64,000 bases of DNA from Tanypteryx hageni (Eukaryota; Arthropoda; Insecta; Odonata; Petaluridae): positions 5,668,410-5,732,409 of the forward strand of contig CM054118.1 of the NCBI GenBank assembly GCA_028673005.1. The letters are read 5' to 3'. Below are positions 12,179 to 23,736 of this stretch, one piece after another. The position numbers and the translations under genes are program-made. How positions within the stretch are numbered: the first letter of the stretch is position 1; each line of letters opens with the position of its first letter. Under the pieces are notes generated by a model that saw nothing but the letters and a program-made list of their open reading frames with translations, ran no database searches and was not told the origin of the DNA.

Positions 12179-13955
12179 CGTTCCCTCTTTCGTCCACCTC
12201 CTTCTCCTCCTGTATAACATGGCTAGGTTTCCATAGGACCATCATTGCAGCGCCATTTGTTCTTTTGAAGGGTCGCCTTCTTCTTCTTTTCATTGCGTCG
12301 GAAGAGTGGTTCTTTTTTCTTTCGCACCGTCCGGCGACCTTCGCGGAGTGTACCACCGCGAGGGAGTTTTTCAATTATTGCGACAATTAAGCATCTTCAG
12401 AGCGCGTGTGCGTGAAGGTGGGTGCGCTCGTCTCGCTTATTTCCCTTTTTACTGTCTTTTATTCTTCCTCTTTCTCTCTTTCGGGTTGGGTTCGTTTTTT
12501 TATTGAGTCGTGAAGTTGGAGGCGTTCGTTCGGCGAGTTCGTGCCGTTCTGAATCGCCGGCGAGGTTCTTAAGGAGCTATTTATTTTGGGATTTCGCGGC
12601 GGAAGCGTGCCGATTTAAAAAGAGACATTAGGGAGGTGCCGGAGAAAGCGTTGAAAGGTTTAAATAACGAAATTCGAAGTTTCATTTCTACAGAAATCTT
12701 TTGGAACGCAAGCAAATTAGCGCCATATTTTCTAACTTAAGTTAATTTAGTTTAATTGCTTTCATCAACAAAATGTTGCGGGTAACTTCCGTGTACGATG
12801 AAACGTTTGGGTGTGCTATATGCGAATTTGAAATATACATGGAGGTTATAAATTTTGATTCTAAAAAACATAATAAGTAATTTAGTAGGAAAAATTCCGC
12901 AAAATACTGTGTTACAGCTTCCATTGTCGATTTAGTGTAGGAACCACCTTAAATGTTGGAGATACCATGGCACTTGGTAAATTTACCCATGTTGCTTTAC
13001 GTAATGACGTAAACAATTCAACGTATTCTATCTACTTATGATGTCAACTCGTCTAGATTGGGAGAGTTTTTAAACTAAATATTACTCCATTTATTTTTGA
13101 GAACTTAAAAAATATAGAAATTACAATAGCTCAACTTTGCTCATTATTATGTATTTTCTAAAATATACCCAATTAATTTTTTCGATAGATTATTTGTTTA
13201 ATCACGTTAGAGATTTCTGGAATGTTAAAAAGTTAAGAACTGGATGAAGAAGCCATTCTCAATTAACCCATCCTAGCTTTGCACTGTACATACGTTCCCC
13301 ATAAAAATACTTGAAGTGCCATTTGAGCGCCGTCTTGAGTTGAACACGCTACAATTCAGTCACACCATTGCTTCCTTTTATCCTTTATTTCAACCTCTAT
13401 GTCAAACATTTTCAGCATTTTAATGCTCGGAGACCGTTTAAAAACCACGATAAAGCGAAATTGATAGCAGTGCAATTTTATTCGAGGTATTACTCTAAAA
13501 TGAAAACCGTGCTCCACCGAAACCGCGTGCATTTCGAAAGTTTCTCCTCCCTCTCTCTCCGGTTCACCTCCTCCCTTCCTCTTGCCTGCAAGACCTTTTG
13601 ACTCCTCTGCGACCTCGGAGATGAAAATATAGTTCTATTTGGCCTCGCCGAACCCCTGCCGCCCTTAACATGCACCCTGAAACAACTCTGGGGCGTCTTC
13701 CTCCGCACTTCAACCCCCTTAAAGGCTCTCTCTCTCTCCAACCCCTTACCAAACCCTCAGCGCACATCCACTCTCGCACGCTCCGACTCCTCGCCCATCT
13801 CCGGTATATTGCTCCCGCACTATTCATTTTCCGTTTGGTTTTTTGCTCCCCAATCTCCTTTTCTACATACATATATGTATATGAAATTGATGGAATGATA
13901 TGATCCGAAGATCCTATGCAGACAGGCATAAGCTGTGAAAGATGGAACAATTTTT
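12179..13955. other. Non-coding, with a CpG-richer island near 12.40-12.62 kb
   Basis: No protein is recognised. The segment at about 12400-12625 is richer in CpG (gcgttcgttcggcgag and similar) than its surroundings and could be a promoter or 5'-UTR of an unseen gene, but no exon can be defined. Confidence 0.3.
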
Positions 13956-14063
13956 GAAACGAGAAAAAAGTCTGCTATGACCGGGAATTGAACCCGGGTC
14001 TTCCACTTGCCGGGCGGATATTCTACCTCTGAACTATCGTAGCAGAACATTTTCTCTCGTTTC
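13956..14063 (-). repeat. Imperfect inverted repeat enclosing a tRNA-like sequence
   Basis: Left 'gaaacgagaaaaaagtc' (13956-13972) pairs with the inverse of 'gaacattttctctcgtttc' (14045-14063). The repeats lie directly against the acceptor-stem ends of the tRNA-like locus, so the acceptor stem continues into a further stem of about 17 bp with a small bulge. Confidence 0.75.
13973..14044 (-). tRNA. tRNA-Gly-like gene or tRNA-derived pseudogene (anticodon reads GGC)
   Basis: Seventy-two bases on the minus strand fold as a tRNA. A 7-bp acceptor stem TGCTACG/CATAGCA has one C-A mismatch. The D arm contains TAGTTCAGAGG (good A box), the 5-bp anticodon stem TCCGC/GTGGA has one G-T pair, and the T arm carries GGTTCAATTCC (good B box). 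The body resembles metazoan tRNA-Gly(GCC), but the anticodon loop is CCGGCAA. The anticodon would therefore be GGC (an Ala codon reader), and the invariant U33 is C. There is no intron and no encoded CCA. Both polymerase III boxes look usable. The changed loop and the flanking inverted repeat argue for a mobile or degenerate copy rather than a working tRNA. Confidence 0.55.
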
Positions 14064-14849
14064 TGAACACGGATGTATATATCTATCTCTTTACCATACA
14101 TACCGATTTATAGTTTCCAATCCCTTTCCCCACAATTCGCATTTTTGTCTACGATTTGTCGGTGCAAGCGCTTAAAAAAATCACCATTCACCAAGATCTA
14201 AACTCTTAAATAAACCAACGCGATCTCCAGAGCAAGCTATTTATAATGAATATGTGTTACACTAGAAATAATAATAATGCAATAAATGGAATATTTTCTC
14301 TATGTGTTACTATTTAGACGTCACCATGTCTAGTTGGTTGACATAAATAATGTTGTGTAATATAGTCCATTGCTTCCCTTTAAAAGTATTCAATCAATGC
14401 TCTTGAAGTATGGATAATCAATTCCAATTGAAAGGCATTGGAGCCGTTGCTATGGTAGTTAATATTTTTCATTGTTGAAAACCGAAAAGCTTTTCGTAAT
14501 TTTATGATTAAAATCTTTTTACGAAAATTCGCCATGGATTTGAATTTTGTCTTCAAGAAAAATAAACTTAATTATTTCATCCATAGTACGGTGCATGTCT
14601 CGACTTTGTATCTTAATTGTAAATGATTTAAAAAAAGCAGTTTTATAAAACCCTGCGCCGTTTCCAATGCTTTTCTTATAGGAGTTAAAAATTGGACATT
14701 GGGGTCAAAAACACCCCTTAAATATAACGTTTTCTGAAATTTCGGATTTTTTTCAGAGGTTTTACCCAGTGACCTATCTTCATGCCAAATTTCAGCTCTG
14801 TAGCACTTCTATAAATACCTTAGGTTTTACATGTTATATCCTATATATA
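14064..14849. other. Non-coding, AT-rich
   Basis: No gene or clear repeat is seen. Confidence 0.4.
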
Positions 14850-15870
14850 AGTCGTCTAGTTTCAAAACCAGACAAGTCCAAAAATTTGAAATTTTTTTGC
14901 GTTTTTTACCAGTTCAAAGTCCCTTCTTTCTACCCACAAAGTTTTACGAATCAAAACTTCCCACTTAAATTAAATGTCGAAAATTTCCCGTCAGTTTCAA
15001 AACTGACTCGACCACTGCCTGTGCCAGTAGGGATCCCAATAGCTCCCTTGATGCTATGGAATGTCAAAGATTTATTAGTAAAATACTATAGTGAAGACTG
15101 GGCCACTTTAAGCTTTGTATTGCGAAGTCATTAATGGAAACGATGAAGGCACGTTTTATAATAATAATAATGAACAATTTGAGGAAAAGTGTAATGAAGA
15201 TCGCATGATTTGTGAAAATGAATCAAATTTTATTTAGTCAATATTATTTCACTGCTTTTATTCCAAAAAAGCTCATTTTGGAGCATAGAATAGTGTTTTG
15301 ATTTTTATTGTGATTATTAGCTACTGATGTTACCCTGATAAGCTTGATGTTTTGTACATATCTTACTTTTTTGTCAATTTACAACAATCTCAAGAGGTTA
15401 TTAACCCTTAAATTTTATTTAGTGCCGTCCGAAAGGTGTTTATGTTACCACAAGAATTTCTTTTGTTCACTTTTTTATCTAAAGCAATTTTGAATTTCGT
15501 AATTTTTAATTTTTATTGTAATACAACGAAGGTATTTGTGTTATTGTACGTTTTTAAGTTCAATGTACCTTTTTAAATATTTGTTTTAAAATAATAGTTT
15601 ATAAACGGTATTTTTTCAATATTTCGTTTCAAAACCAGCCAGCTTCAATTTTGGATTCAAAACCAGCCAAGTCCAAACAAAAAATTTCAGATTACACCCA
15701 CAATACAAATCTGTTGAAAATCTAATTTATACCCCTGAATCTATGTGTGATAACCTTTTAATTCTACCCATTCCAAAATTGTTGCTTCTTGCCAAAGAGA
15801 AATTAAACGTTTTTTCTTCCCCTGAAAAAAATTATATTTTGGACTTGTCTAGTTTCAAAACTAGACGACT
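14850..15870. mobile_element. Unclassified TIR element with palindromic, motif-bearing ends
   Basis: The 34 bp at 14850-14883 match the inverse of 15837-15870 at about 31 positions (AGTCGTCTAGTTT ... AGACAAGTCCAAAA). Each terminal repeat contains its own hairpin: gtctagttt and aaactagac around a 2-base centre on the right, with one mismatch on the left. The core motif 'tttcaaaac(c/t)' flanked by arms recurs inside at 14990-15007 (perfect gtcagttt/aaactgac hairpin), 15625-15648 and 15653-15677. The AT-rich interior shows no transposase that I recognise. Flanking duplications are not clear. It could be a non-autonomous DNA transposon of unknown superfamily. Confidence 0.6.
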
Positions 15871-16539
15871 CATACATATGTATGAAGCAGCCATTATAAT
15901 GATACTATGTATTGTTGTATTTAGTGGCATACACGCACCTATGTCTAGTGTATGTATGTAGGGCCGGTTTTTACGGGGGTGTGCGAAGGAAAATACTACT
16001 TCATTCGATTGTTCAGTTTATGCGTTATCCAGTTACGCCTGGTACAGTTAATCCTTCTCCCGATATTATTTCAGTTTTTCGTCTTATTTAAGTGCAGCAA
16101 AATTTCGAAATAGGAGATTTCGGATAAGAACAAACGCACGATGGACAAACATTGAGAGTCACGTGTGGGGCCTGCGTGATCGTTCGACCAAACGTGATCA
16201 AGAAAAGTCATTAGTCATTCACGTTTGCGCTTGCTTTCACTATTGCCATTACGTTCGCATATGGTTTCATCATTCTCTGAAATATCTTTTGTGTGATTCA
16301 TAACTAATACCTTGACATTATGAACAAGAAAAGGCAATTTACGGCATCTAAAAGAGTTAACATTTTTTGAGATCGCCCGGTAAAAACATGGCTTGCGGCT
16401 TAGGATCCGACACGTTTTATTTTCTAGTTTCAGTTTTGGAAAATAAAAAGTGCGGTTTATATATGCGAGTAAATATCTACGGGTCACGCGCAACGTCTTT
16501 TATCTTATATTCTTCCTTTTACTCTCATAATCTGCAATA
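15871..16539. other. Non-coding, nothing recognised
   Basis: No coding frame or repeat structure is supported. Confidence 0.4.
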
Positions 16540-17290
16540 TACGTATGTACTTACGTCTTCACCTTCCTCACCTCTTTCTGTTTACTCATTTCCCTCTTTC
16601 TCAGCCTATTTCTTTTTTCCTCTCCGTTTTTCCTCCTTTGCGTACTCCTTGGCTTATTTTCGACTCGTTCTTTTAGCGTCCTCCCTTTTCCACTATTTTC
16701 ACCGTTTCTTTTTATCTCCATTTCCGCCATAACATTCACTCCCTTGTTTTCCTCCGCTTCTCTCCCCCAATTTCGCCATCTTCTCACCCATGTTCTTTTT
16801 CCTTAGCACTTTGTAAAGATCTCCCGTATTTATTAGCTTCATTCTTTTCCTTCCCGTGTTCTTTATATTTACCCCAACACCATTTTCCTTTTGAATTTCC
16901 GCCTCACCTCTTCTTCCTTCACACTTCTTATCCTTATCGTTTCATATTGCCTCCTTTATCTTTTCTCGCTTTGCTCTATTTGCTTCTCTTTCTTCTCCTC
17001 CCTTCCTATCCAATTTCTCCCTCCCTCTCCTCTCCCTTTATCCTCTTCCTCCCTCCTCTCTCTCCCGTCCTTCATTTTCATCCCTCGATTGGATCTCTCC
17101 CTCTCTTCCGCTTTCCTCTCTCCCTCTGCCTCATCCACTCTCACCCCCTCTTTTCTCCCTCTCTCTAACTCTTTCCCCCTCTTCCTTCCTCCTTCCCTCC
17201 CCTCTCTCTCTCCCTCATCTTCTTTCTACTTTCCTCTCTTTCTGTTCTCTCTCACTTCTCCCTCAATTTCTCTCTCTTTCCCATCCTCCA
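16540..17290 (+). repeat. Long pyrimidine tract
   Basis: About 750 bp of C/T-dominated plus strand, densest at 16970-17290. The 173-residue frame across it (S/P/L/F only) is a composition artefact. Confidence 0.82.
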
Positions 17291-17691
17291 GTGCCCATTA
17301 CGCGGAGACACGTGCTTCCAGTATCGCCTTACTACTGTGTGTGCGCGCCCACTTCGTAAGCATCCCTTTTACCCGAAACTCTGAAAAACTCTCTATTAAG
17401 GATGACGGGTAATATAATCACACGTGAAATTGCGTTTTGGGGGGAGGGGAAAAAAGGGATTTTTCGCCTTTCCGCTCATGTGAACCCTACCGGCGTGGGT
17501 AAACCCCTTACTTATGTTCTCATTCATGCCCATCCCGAGGAAGCGGGATGGTATGCAGAAAAGAGTGGTGCGTGACGGGCGGGGTTCTCTCTTCGTTAGA
17601 ACAAAGGGTCAGATGTCTCTTGCTTTTTCGGCTCTTAATTATGAGGTAGATGGGTTTATGTTCATTTTGCGAACGCAATTTCCCCTTATAG

Positions 17692-17948
17692 CAGAGTTTC
17701 TCATCTGGTGGGACGCATCACACTGGTGGGACGCGAAATCTCGAAGATAATTATTATAAAACTTTTTCTCAAAAACATTACTGCAATATTAAGGCCCTTA
17801 AAAGTTTCCGTTAATGATTAATAAAATACTGAAATCCAGTTGACGTAAAAATCTTGGAAAAGGTGGGGTTTGTTTTTATCATTGTGGGACCAAGATTATT
17901 CGACAATTGATAGGTGGAACGCAAGATGTAAAAGGTTGAGAACGACTG
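17692..17948. mobile_element. hAT-type MITE with 8-bp target duplication
   Basis: The left end is CAGAGTTTCTCATCT and the inverse of the right end is CAGTCGTTCTCAACCT, the familiar hAT terminus class. The flanking 8-mers are ccttatag (17684-17691) and ccttacag (17949-17956), identical at 7 of 8 positions. Both ends also carry 'gtgggac(g/c)' subterminal words. The 257-bp interior does not code for protein. Confidence 0.78.
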
Positions 17949-17956
17949 CCTTACAG

Positions 17957-19585
17957 TACTTCGAAAGCCCGGAGGTTGCAAGCATCAAACGAACTTATTT
18001 AAAATAAGGCTACTTTTCGGTTTGTTGATTCTTTAAAAAAATAAGCTGTTCATGTAACTTGATTGGCATTCTTTTCCAACGTACGCATTGTTGCTAAAAT
18101 TCCCGCAAAATAACCATATCCTTGTCTCTCGTTATAAATGATAGTTTTATACCATCTATGAGTGGCCGTTACGATATCCGAGTCAGAATAAAAATATCAA
18201 TAATATCAATTTTCTATTCCCGCAAAAGCGTACTTTAAAAAAATCATCAATTTGTAACTGCTTTAATTGATTCTTCTTTACGATTAAACACCGAGTGAAT
18301 GGCCGAGTTATTACAGAATTTTAGTAACCCTAGTATCATATTATCATTATCCGGGCACCGAATATGGCACGTAGTACCGACCTTGTCAATTTCCAATTTA
18401 TGACAAATGTGTGTGCATGAAAACTTTTCTATAAATAATTTCCTTCAAATATTATCTTAATCAACTTGATGCTTTGAATGGTTTGGATGGCTCCAACGTC
18501 CGAGCAAGTTGACGTGAAAGTTGTGCGCTTTGAAATATTGCGTCAACCATTAGCATAGAGTCGAAGAACGCGATTATCACAAATATTTTTGGATTGCCGA
18601 GGCAGCAAACAAGTATTAATCACGGATAATTTCCTACGGATATCGATTTTATCGACGAAATTGTCCCATTTTTCATTTCCACGAAATGCTTTATCAACCG
18701 AAAACCAAACATGTACCTATCAATGCTGAAGCAAACTGTCAAAAGAAACAAAAATCCATTTGTCTCAAAATCTTATATTTGCGTTGATTGAGATACGTGC
18801 CCCTCCTTTATCTTCGCTTTGGATAGTAAAACAATCAGGAATTGTGGTCTTTTCCTCCGCAAACCTCCTAATCTCTATTTATTGATCTTGAATACGGTGC
18901 CATCTATCCAAATAATCACCCGATTTCTTGAAAACAGCGGTAAAATCGACGATCGAATTTTTTTGTTTTTATTTCAAATTTCTCCAGTTTAATCCATTCC
19001 GTAATCTTCGCTCGTAGTAAAAATCGCAAAATTTTGCTGGCGCACAAACAAATAACTTGATTTACTTTTCCTGCCTAAGATCATTCCATCAATTTCATTT
19101 TTCCTGTCTAGATCAAGTTAGACCCAAATAATCGTAGTTACTCGGACAGTATTCCGCGTTATCAAATTTTTTCTCGTTAAAATTAGAGATTTATATTAAC
19201 TAGATAACAAAGCGTTTTTTCAATTGATGGCTTAAATGTTTTAAATTTATTACATCTACTTTTGTAATTTGTTTATTAGTGTTTTTGTTTCTTTGTAATT
19301 TGGCGTTTGCGATATTTAGGCGCTCATTATTTGATGAATAAATAAACGAGGAATACAATAAGAACAAGTTCCAAACTGTGACTCGAGCGTCTTTAAATCG
19401 AATTTTCGATAAATCGTAAAATATGTTATGTTCGTCGGCGTACTCATTCGGTAAGTCAGTTTCGAATTTTGTTTTCTTTTTAACTTATGACCCGACATTT
19501 ATAGATCCGGATGTATTTCCATAATTTTAAAACTAAAAAGATACCAACTGCGGAGTTTGTTTGGCATTGAAAATTTTCATCAATT
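17957..19585. other. Non-coding, AT-rich
   Basis: No gene is supported by composition, motifs or splice-bounded frames. Confidence 0.4.
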
Positions 19586-19659
19586 TTGTTTAAATTACGT
19601 GGGATTCAGTGGCTGCCGTTTGTTGATTATTTCGCAGGCGTATTCATACCCTTTGCAGC

Positions 19660-19795
19660 AAGCTCCAAGTGTGTGTTCTTATCAAGCATTTCGCTTCCGG
19701 CTCACATAAAAAAATCGAACGCGTGGCACAACAAATTTTTAGGTAGGTTTTGGTGCATTGCACCCTCTGCCACCCACCACCTTGGCGAATCGCTT
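19660..19795 (+). mobile_element. LINE 3' end, diverged fragment
   Basis: The tail 'ggtaggttttggtgcattgc' and 'accctctgccacccacca' at 19741-19780 is the untranslated 3' signature of the LINE family in this window. Just upstream, SSISLPAHIKKSNAWHNKF resembles the terminal FFPRTIR-N region of LINE reverse-transcriptase proteins, so this may be a sister subfamily. The GATGTA end is missing. Confidence 0.5.
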
Positions 19796-19859
19796 AGTAA
19801 CGCGCAGACATCTTTCTCGCACGCGTCGTTCGTCAGATTTTTCCCCTCCCAGGTTGCGT

Positions 19860-20340
19860 AGTAGTAGTAGTAGCGTGGTTCTTTTCGGACGACCTTTTTC
19901 CTCTTTCTTTGGGAGACGCAAGCATTAGAGGGGCACTCATTAGCGTTGATGAGGTTTTACGCGGGTTCCCGAAAATCCATCTCCGGACATCCCTTGCGAC
20001 ATCCCTCTTAAAAAGAATCCTTCCCAAAATCACCTCTCAATCCCTCTCTCTCTCTCTCTGTCCTTCCCCCTTTTTCCAACTCACCCCTGAGATGACCTAT
20101 CACCTCTCTCCCTCATACCTTTCACAAATCCTTCCTCCCTCCCGAACCTCATCACTCACGTCGTCCTTCGAACGAGGATTCCGGAGATTTTTCCGTTAGC
20201 ACGCGAGGAAATATTCGACTTTTTATTTTCATCCCTTGCGCGTGCGTTCCTAAGCGCGGTTCGCAGCTGTCTCGTAGAGATAAAGGGGGGGAGGGGGGAA
20301 AAGTGCGATCCCTTTCTCCACCTGCGCGGTTTCTTCTCCC
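19860..20340. other. Non-coding with a short CT run
   Basis: Contains (GTA)n at 19860-19873 and a (CT)n run at about 20040-20062. No gene is seen. Confidence 0.4.
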
Positions 20341-20354
20341 AAGTCTAGGAATTA

Positions 20355-20520
20355 TAATGCTCTTCCTCTTTGCATTTACATTAATACCCTGCAAACCGCC
20401 AGAAGCGTTTGGCAGGGGGTGTCACTGAACCAACCTAAAATCTAGCTGTTGTCTCTCTTATCTCGTCTGGGAAGAACACGATGGAAAAATGTACTCCATA
20501 AATGGATATTTGAGATTTCA
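20355..20520 (-). mobile_element. LINE 3' end, minus strand, diverged
   Basis: The minus strand reads 'gacaccccctgccaaacg', 'gtttgcagggtattaatgta', matching the LINE family's 3' tail at 20380-20425. The preceding minus frame ends STFFHRVLPRRDKRDNS followed by a stop, weakly like the family's FFPRTIRDHN C-terminus. Confidence 0.5.
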
Positions 20521-20544
20521 ATGGCGTTATTTATAGGAAATACG

Positions 20545-21682
20545 TACAAAACGATATCGAAAGATTTTGCGGTTCTTGAATTTTTAGACCCGAAACTAAA
20601 AGTCGTGGTTATGTGGTCTCGCAGACTGTTTTGTGGCAAATGCTGTCCTGTCCGAATATTTTTTAAATATATAGTTTACAGATCATATGAGCTAGGGTGA
20701 AAAAATAAGGTATTTAATTGTTGCCTGCCGAGAGAACCGTCTTAGCGATCGACGTAAACAAAATATGCGATGTTTTTCTCAGGATATTCTCGAATTATTA
20801 TCTCCAAAACTATACCTCGTAATTATGTTGTCTCGCAGACTATCTCGTGGTAAATGTTTTCCTATATCCGAATAAATGTTTGAATCTATACCTTACAGAT
20901 CATATACCTATGAGCTGCGGAGAGAAATATATGGTATTTAATTGTTGCTTGACGGATGCCATTTAACGAGATACGAGTTAAAGTTTATTGAAGTAATTAT
21001 GTAAAGTGGAAGTTCTAATTGAAGGATGCAGTTCAAAATCACAATTGGACGATTAATTAGGCGTTCTTTACCAGCGAAGCGGAAATGGGCACGTCTGGTC
21101 CGTCCGTCCGTCCGTCGTAACTTTAATCTCCTAAACCGTTTGACGGATTTTAATTTAATTACGTATGAGTGACAATCTTAAAGATTATAGCCCAATTGTG
21201 ATTTTTAACTGAATCCGTCAATTAGAACTTCCACTTAACATAATTACTTTAATAAACTTATACTCGCATCTCGTTAAATGGCATCCGTCAAGCAACAATG
21301 AAATATCCAGATTTTATCTCCCTAGCTCTTATATGATCTGTAAGGTATAGATTTAAAAAATCATTCGGATAGAGAACAACATTTACTATAAGAAAGTTCG
21401 CGAGGCCACATAATTACGAGTTATAGTTTCGGAGATAAAACTTCGAGAAAATCCCGAGCAAAACATCGGATACTTTGTTTACATCGATCGCTAAGACGGT
21501 TCTCTCAGCAAACAACAATTAAGAATTATATATTTCTCTCCCATTCTCTTATATTATCTGTGAGGTATAGATTAAAAAAATTATTTCGATAGAGAACAAC
21601 ATTTACTACAATAGTCCCCGAGACTATAGTTTCGGGGATAAAAATTCGAGAATCGCCTAATCTTTCGATACCGTTGTGTGGC
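20545..21682. repeat. 1.1-kb imperfect palindrome built from two tandem units per arm
   Basis: The left arm (20545-21050) contains two diverged copies of a unit of roughly 220-250 bp. Shared words are 'gtctcgcagact', 'cagatcata', 'aattgttgc' and, at the palindrome level, 'gagagaaccgtcttagcgat'. The right arm (21191-21682) is their inverse in mirrored order, so the structure is 1-2-centre-2'-1'. Words such as 'gatgccatttaacgagat' and 'gtggaagttctaattga' occur in both arms. The centre (21051-21190) holds 'ccagcgaagcgg' and a (GTCC)n run. It may be a foldback transposon or two head-to-head insertions. No transposase is recognised. Confidence 0.75.
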
Positions 21683-21885
21683 ATTTCTCGGTTCTTGCGG
21701 CCATTTCGACGCATTTTCTAAACCTACTCTCAGATGAATCGATGGTACATCAATGTCGCTCTCGTCCTCGTCAATTTCGGACCTATTAAACTTTTCAAAT
21801 AGTTTCCGCTTGTATTGCATTCTCTCTTGGGAACAGAGATATTCTACGTTTCCGATGGTATCCTCGACGGTTTACGTCGGTTTCA
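21660..21885 (-). pseudogene. Acidic coding-like fragment of unknown origin
   Basis: The minus strand has an open stretch running from TVEDTIGNVEYLCSQERMQY through EIDEDESDIDVPSIHLRV to ENASKWPQEPRNATQRY, entering the palindrome at about 21680. Its amino-acid composition looks like protein rather than noise, with an acidic run and no homopolymer bias. A stop lies just upstream of TVED and no start or splice site is convincing. I do not recognise the family. It may be part of a transposon gene cut by the palindrome, or chance. Confidence 0.25.
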
Positions 21886-22150
21886 GCACGTCTCGGCTAT
21901 CGAAATAAATAATATAAATAAAGGATCTGTTGAACTTATTTTACTGCTTGCGTCGATTTACTTTATTATTTAGCACGGGCGTTCTCATTATATTTTGATG
22001 CGATCAGTAAACCATCAGAATTTATCATTTCACGATCCAATTTTTTCCGAAGCTGAAATCACTGTTTAATTCACATGCTGAGCATTTATCGAAGTTTTTG
22101 TGGATTATTCTAGCATGTCCTAGATCTTTTTAATTGTAAGACACTTTATC
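21886..22150. other. Non-coding, nothing recognised
   Basis: No feature is supported. Confidence 0.35.
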
Positions 22151-22187
22151 ACTAAGGCAATGGCTGTAAACGAAGCGACGCGCACAG

Positions 22188-22356
22188 TCAGCGTTTCGTC
22201 CTTCGAAAGGGACGTTAAGCCGTTGGCCCCCTTGATGCTTTTCGTTAAGAGTAGGCTAATGCAGGCACCGGGTTTCCCTCCTCCCTTGTGATTGTGTTCT
22301 GTGTGGAGGGAGTTATGGCTATTGTAACCCAAGAGGTTGATTAGCCAAAAATACAC
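22188..22356 (+). mobile_element. SINE body and tail (family shared with 46.1-46.4 kb)
   Basis: The copy begins at 'cagcgtttcgtccttcgaaa' and runs through 'gacgttaagccgttggcccc', 'gttaagagtaggctaatgc', 'caccgggtttccctcctccc' and ends 'gaggttgattagccaaaaat'. The minus-strand copy at 46130-46424 has the same blocks in the same order and also retains a tRNA-like head, which is missing or unrecognisable here. SINEs are transcribed by polymerase III and moved by a partner LINE. Confidence 0.75.
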
Positions 22357-22399
22357 AACACACGCGCACACACAGTAAACGAAGCGATTGAGATGTTTT

Positions 22400-23355
22400 T
22401 ATATAAAATCAAAAATACTTAGATTTTTTAGATTATTTCAAGATATGAGTTAAGGATAAAAATATTTCATTAAAGTACTTGCCAAATTTATTGCAGCGAG
22501 TTACATTGCCGCGACTGAAAAGTTCTCGATCAGTCAATAAAATTCAGCGCGGGGATAAGATTGCAGAGCTTCTGAAATCAGAGACACGAATGAATCTGGA
22601 CCACCGCGGCCGAACAGTATCTCATCGATTTCCTTTCCTACTCCATTACATTTTTTGACGCGTTACCCGCCATGTTTGTGCGATAGGCGCGCCATCGAAG
22701 AACCGAAAACCATCTTCCCCAACCCGCGAAAATCGGGGAAGAAATCTCACGAGAGGAATGATTAAAAGAGTGGCGATTAAACTTTTTTTTCTGGGAGAGA
22801 GGTTTCGTTCGATGAGGGAGGGTGTCAAAATGGCGCTCAGGACACGATCCTACGTCCCACGCGTCTGCCACCCTCTATAGGAGAAAATTTATTGGACCCA
22901 AGCGAGCACGTTCCGTTCCTTTTTGGCCACTCCCACCTCCTCTTCCACCCTCCCTCGCTCTTCGCCCTCACCGGAAGCTCTTTTAATGAGTTGCGCATGC
23001 CCGAATGAATGTCCACCACCTCTACGGTTACGTCACGGGTCGGAGGGTCCACTTTCCTCCCTCATCGGGTCGCAGCGCCTTTTTTTCTCTCGGGGTGGTG
23101 GCGTTGGGAACTATCAGGGAAGGGGTGTTTTCTTCCCCTTCTTTCCTTCTGCTAGAAGTGCGGGTACTTTCCGGCAGATGGCTAAACGTCAAAAGTACTC
23201 TTTCAGTAATTGGGATGGTGTCCACTTACTAAGGTTAAGGCTGGATCTAGAAATTTCGCAGTTTTAAATAGATCCAGTGGTTTTCGTCCCGAACTATCTC
23301 AGGAGATTTTATTTTTTCTCATTTTTCACAATGTTTATTTATTATTGCTGACCTT
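22400..23355. other. Non-coding, nothing recognised
   Basis: No recognisable exon. Frames around 22640-23270 are short and biased. Confidence 0.35.
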
Positions 23356-23357
23356 GG

Positions 23358-23505
23358 TGAAGTGTGCTTAGGGCGTCTAGTTCCCCATGCTGTGGTCGAG
23401 GGTTCGGATCCTATCTAGGGCGTGGGTGTATGCGATCGGCTTTGTTATTCTCATTACGCTAGTTGAAGAGGCTGTTTGTGAGATAGAATAATAAATAATA
23501 AACAG
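23358..23505 (+). mobile_element. tRNA-derived SINE
   Basis: The plus strand holds 'ggtcgagggttcggatccta' with a B box (GGTTCGGATCC) at 23399-23409. About 35 bases upstream an A-box-like 'cttagggcgtctag' fits polymerase III spacing. A non-tRNA body and an AT-rich tail (ataataaataataaac) follow. This head differs from the one in the 46-kb SINE. Confidence 0.55.
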
Positions 23506-23736
23506 TTTTCGTGGCCTCTCCGTCTGCTCGACCAATTTGACGATATCTGCGGATATAATGAAGCCAGAGAAGCCAGATTTTCAGAATATTGTCTTTTATC
23601 CAAGAAAAAGGCACCATGAAATTTTGGTATCCGTTAGCCTGTAGATAATCACAGGACTAAAATGAGGAAACCCAAAAAATCGCCTCGCGTGATTTGCGAT
23701 AAAATACTTCCATTGCTAATTTTGGTTTATATTGGT

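Noticed and set aside
11585..12220. Overlapping frames of more than 200 residues on both strands
   Set aside because: Pyrimidine-tract artefacts (S/P/F/L on plus, R/G/E/K on minus).
14769..15134. 121-residue plus frame overlapping the palindromic-end element
   Set aside because: It begins outside the element, crosses its TIR and has no recognisable motif.
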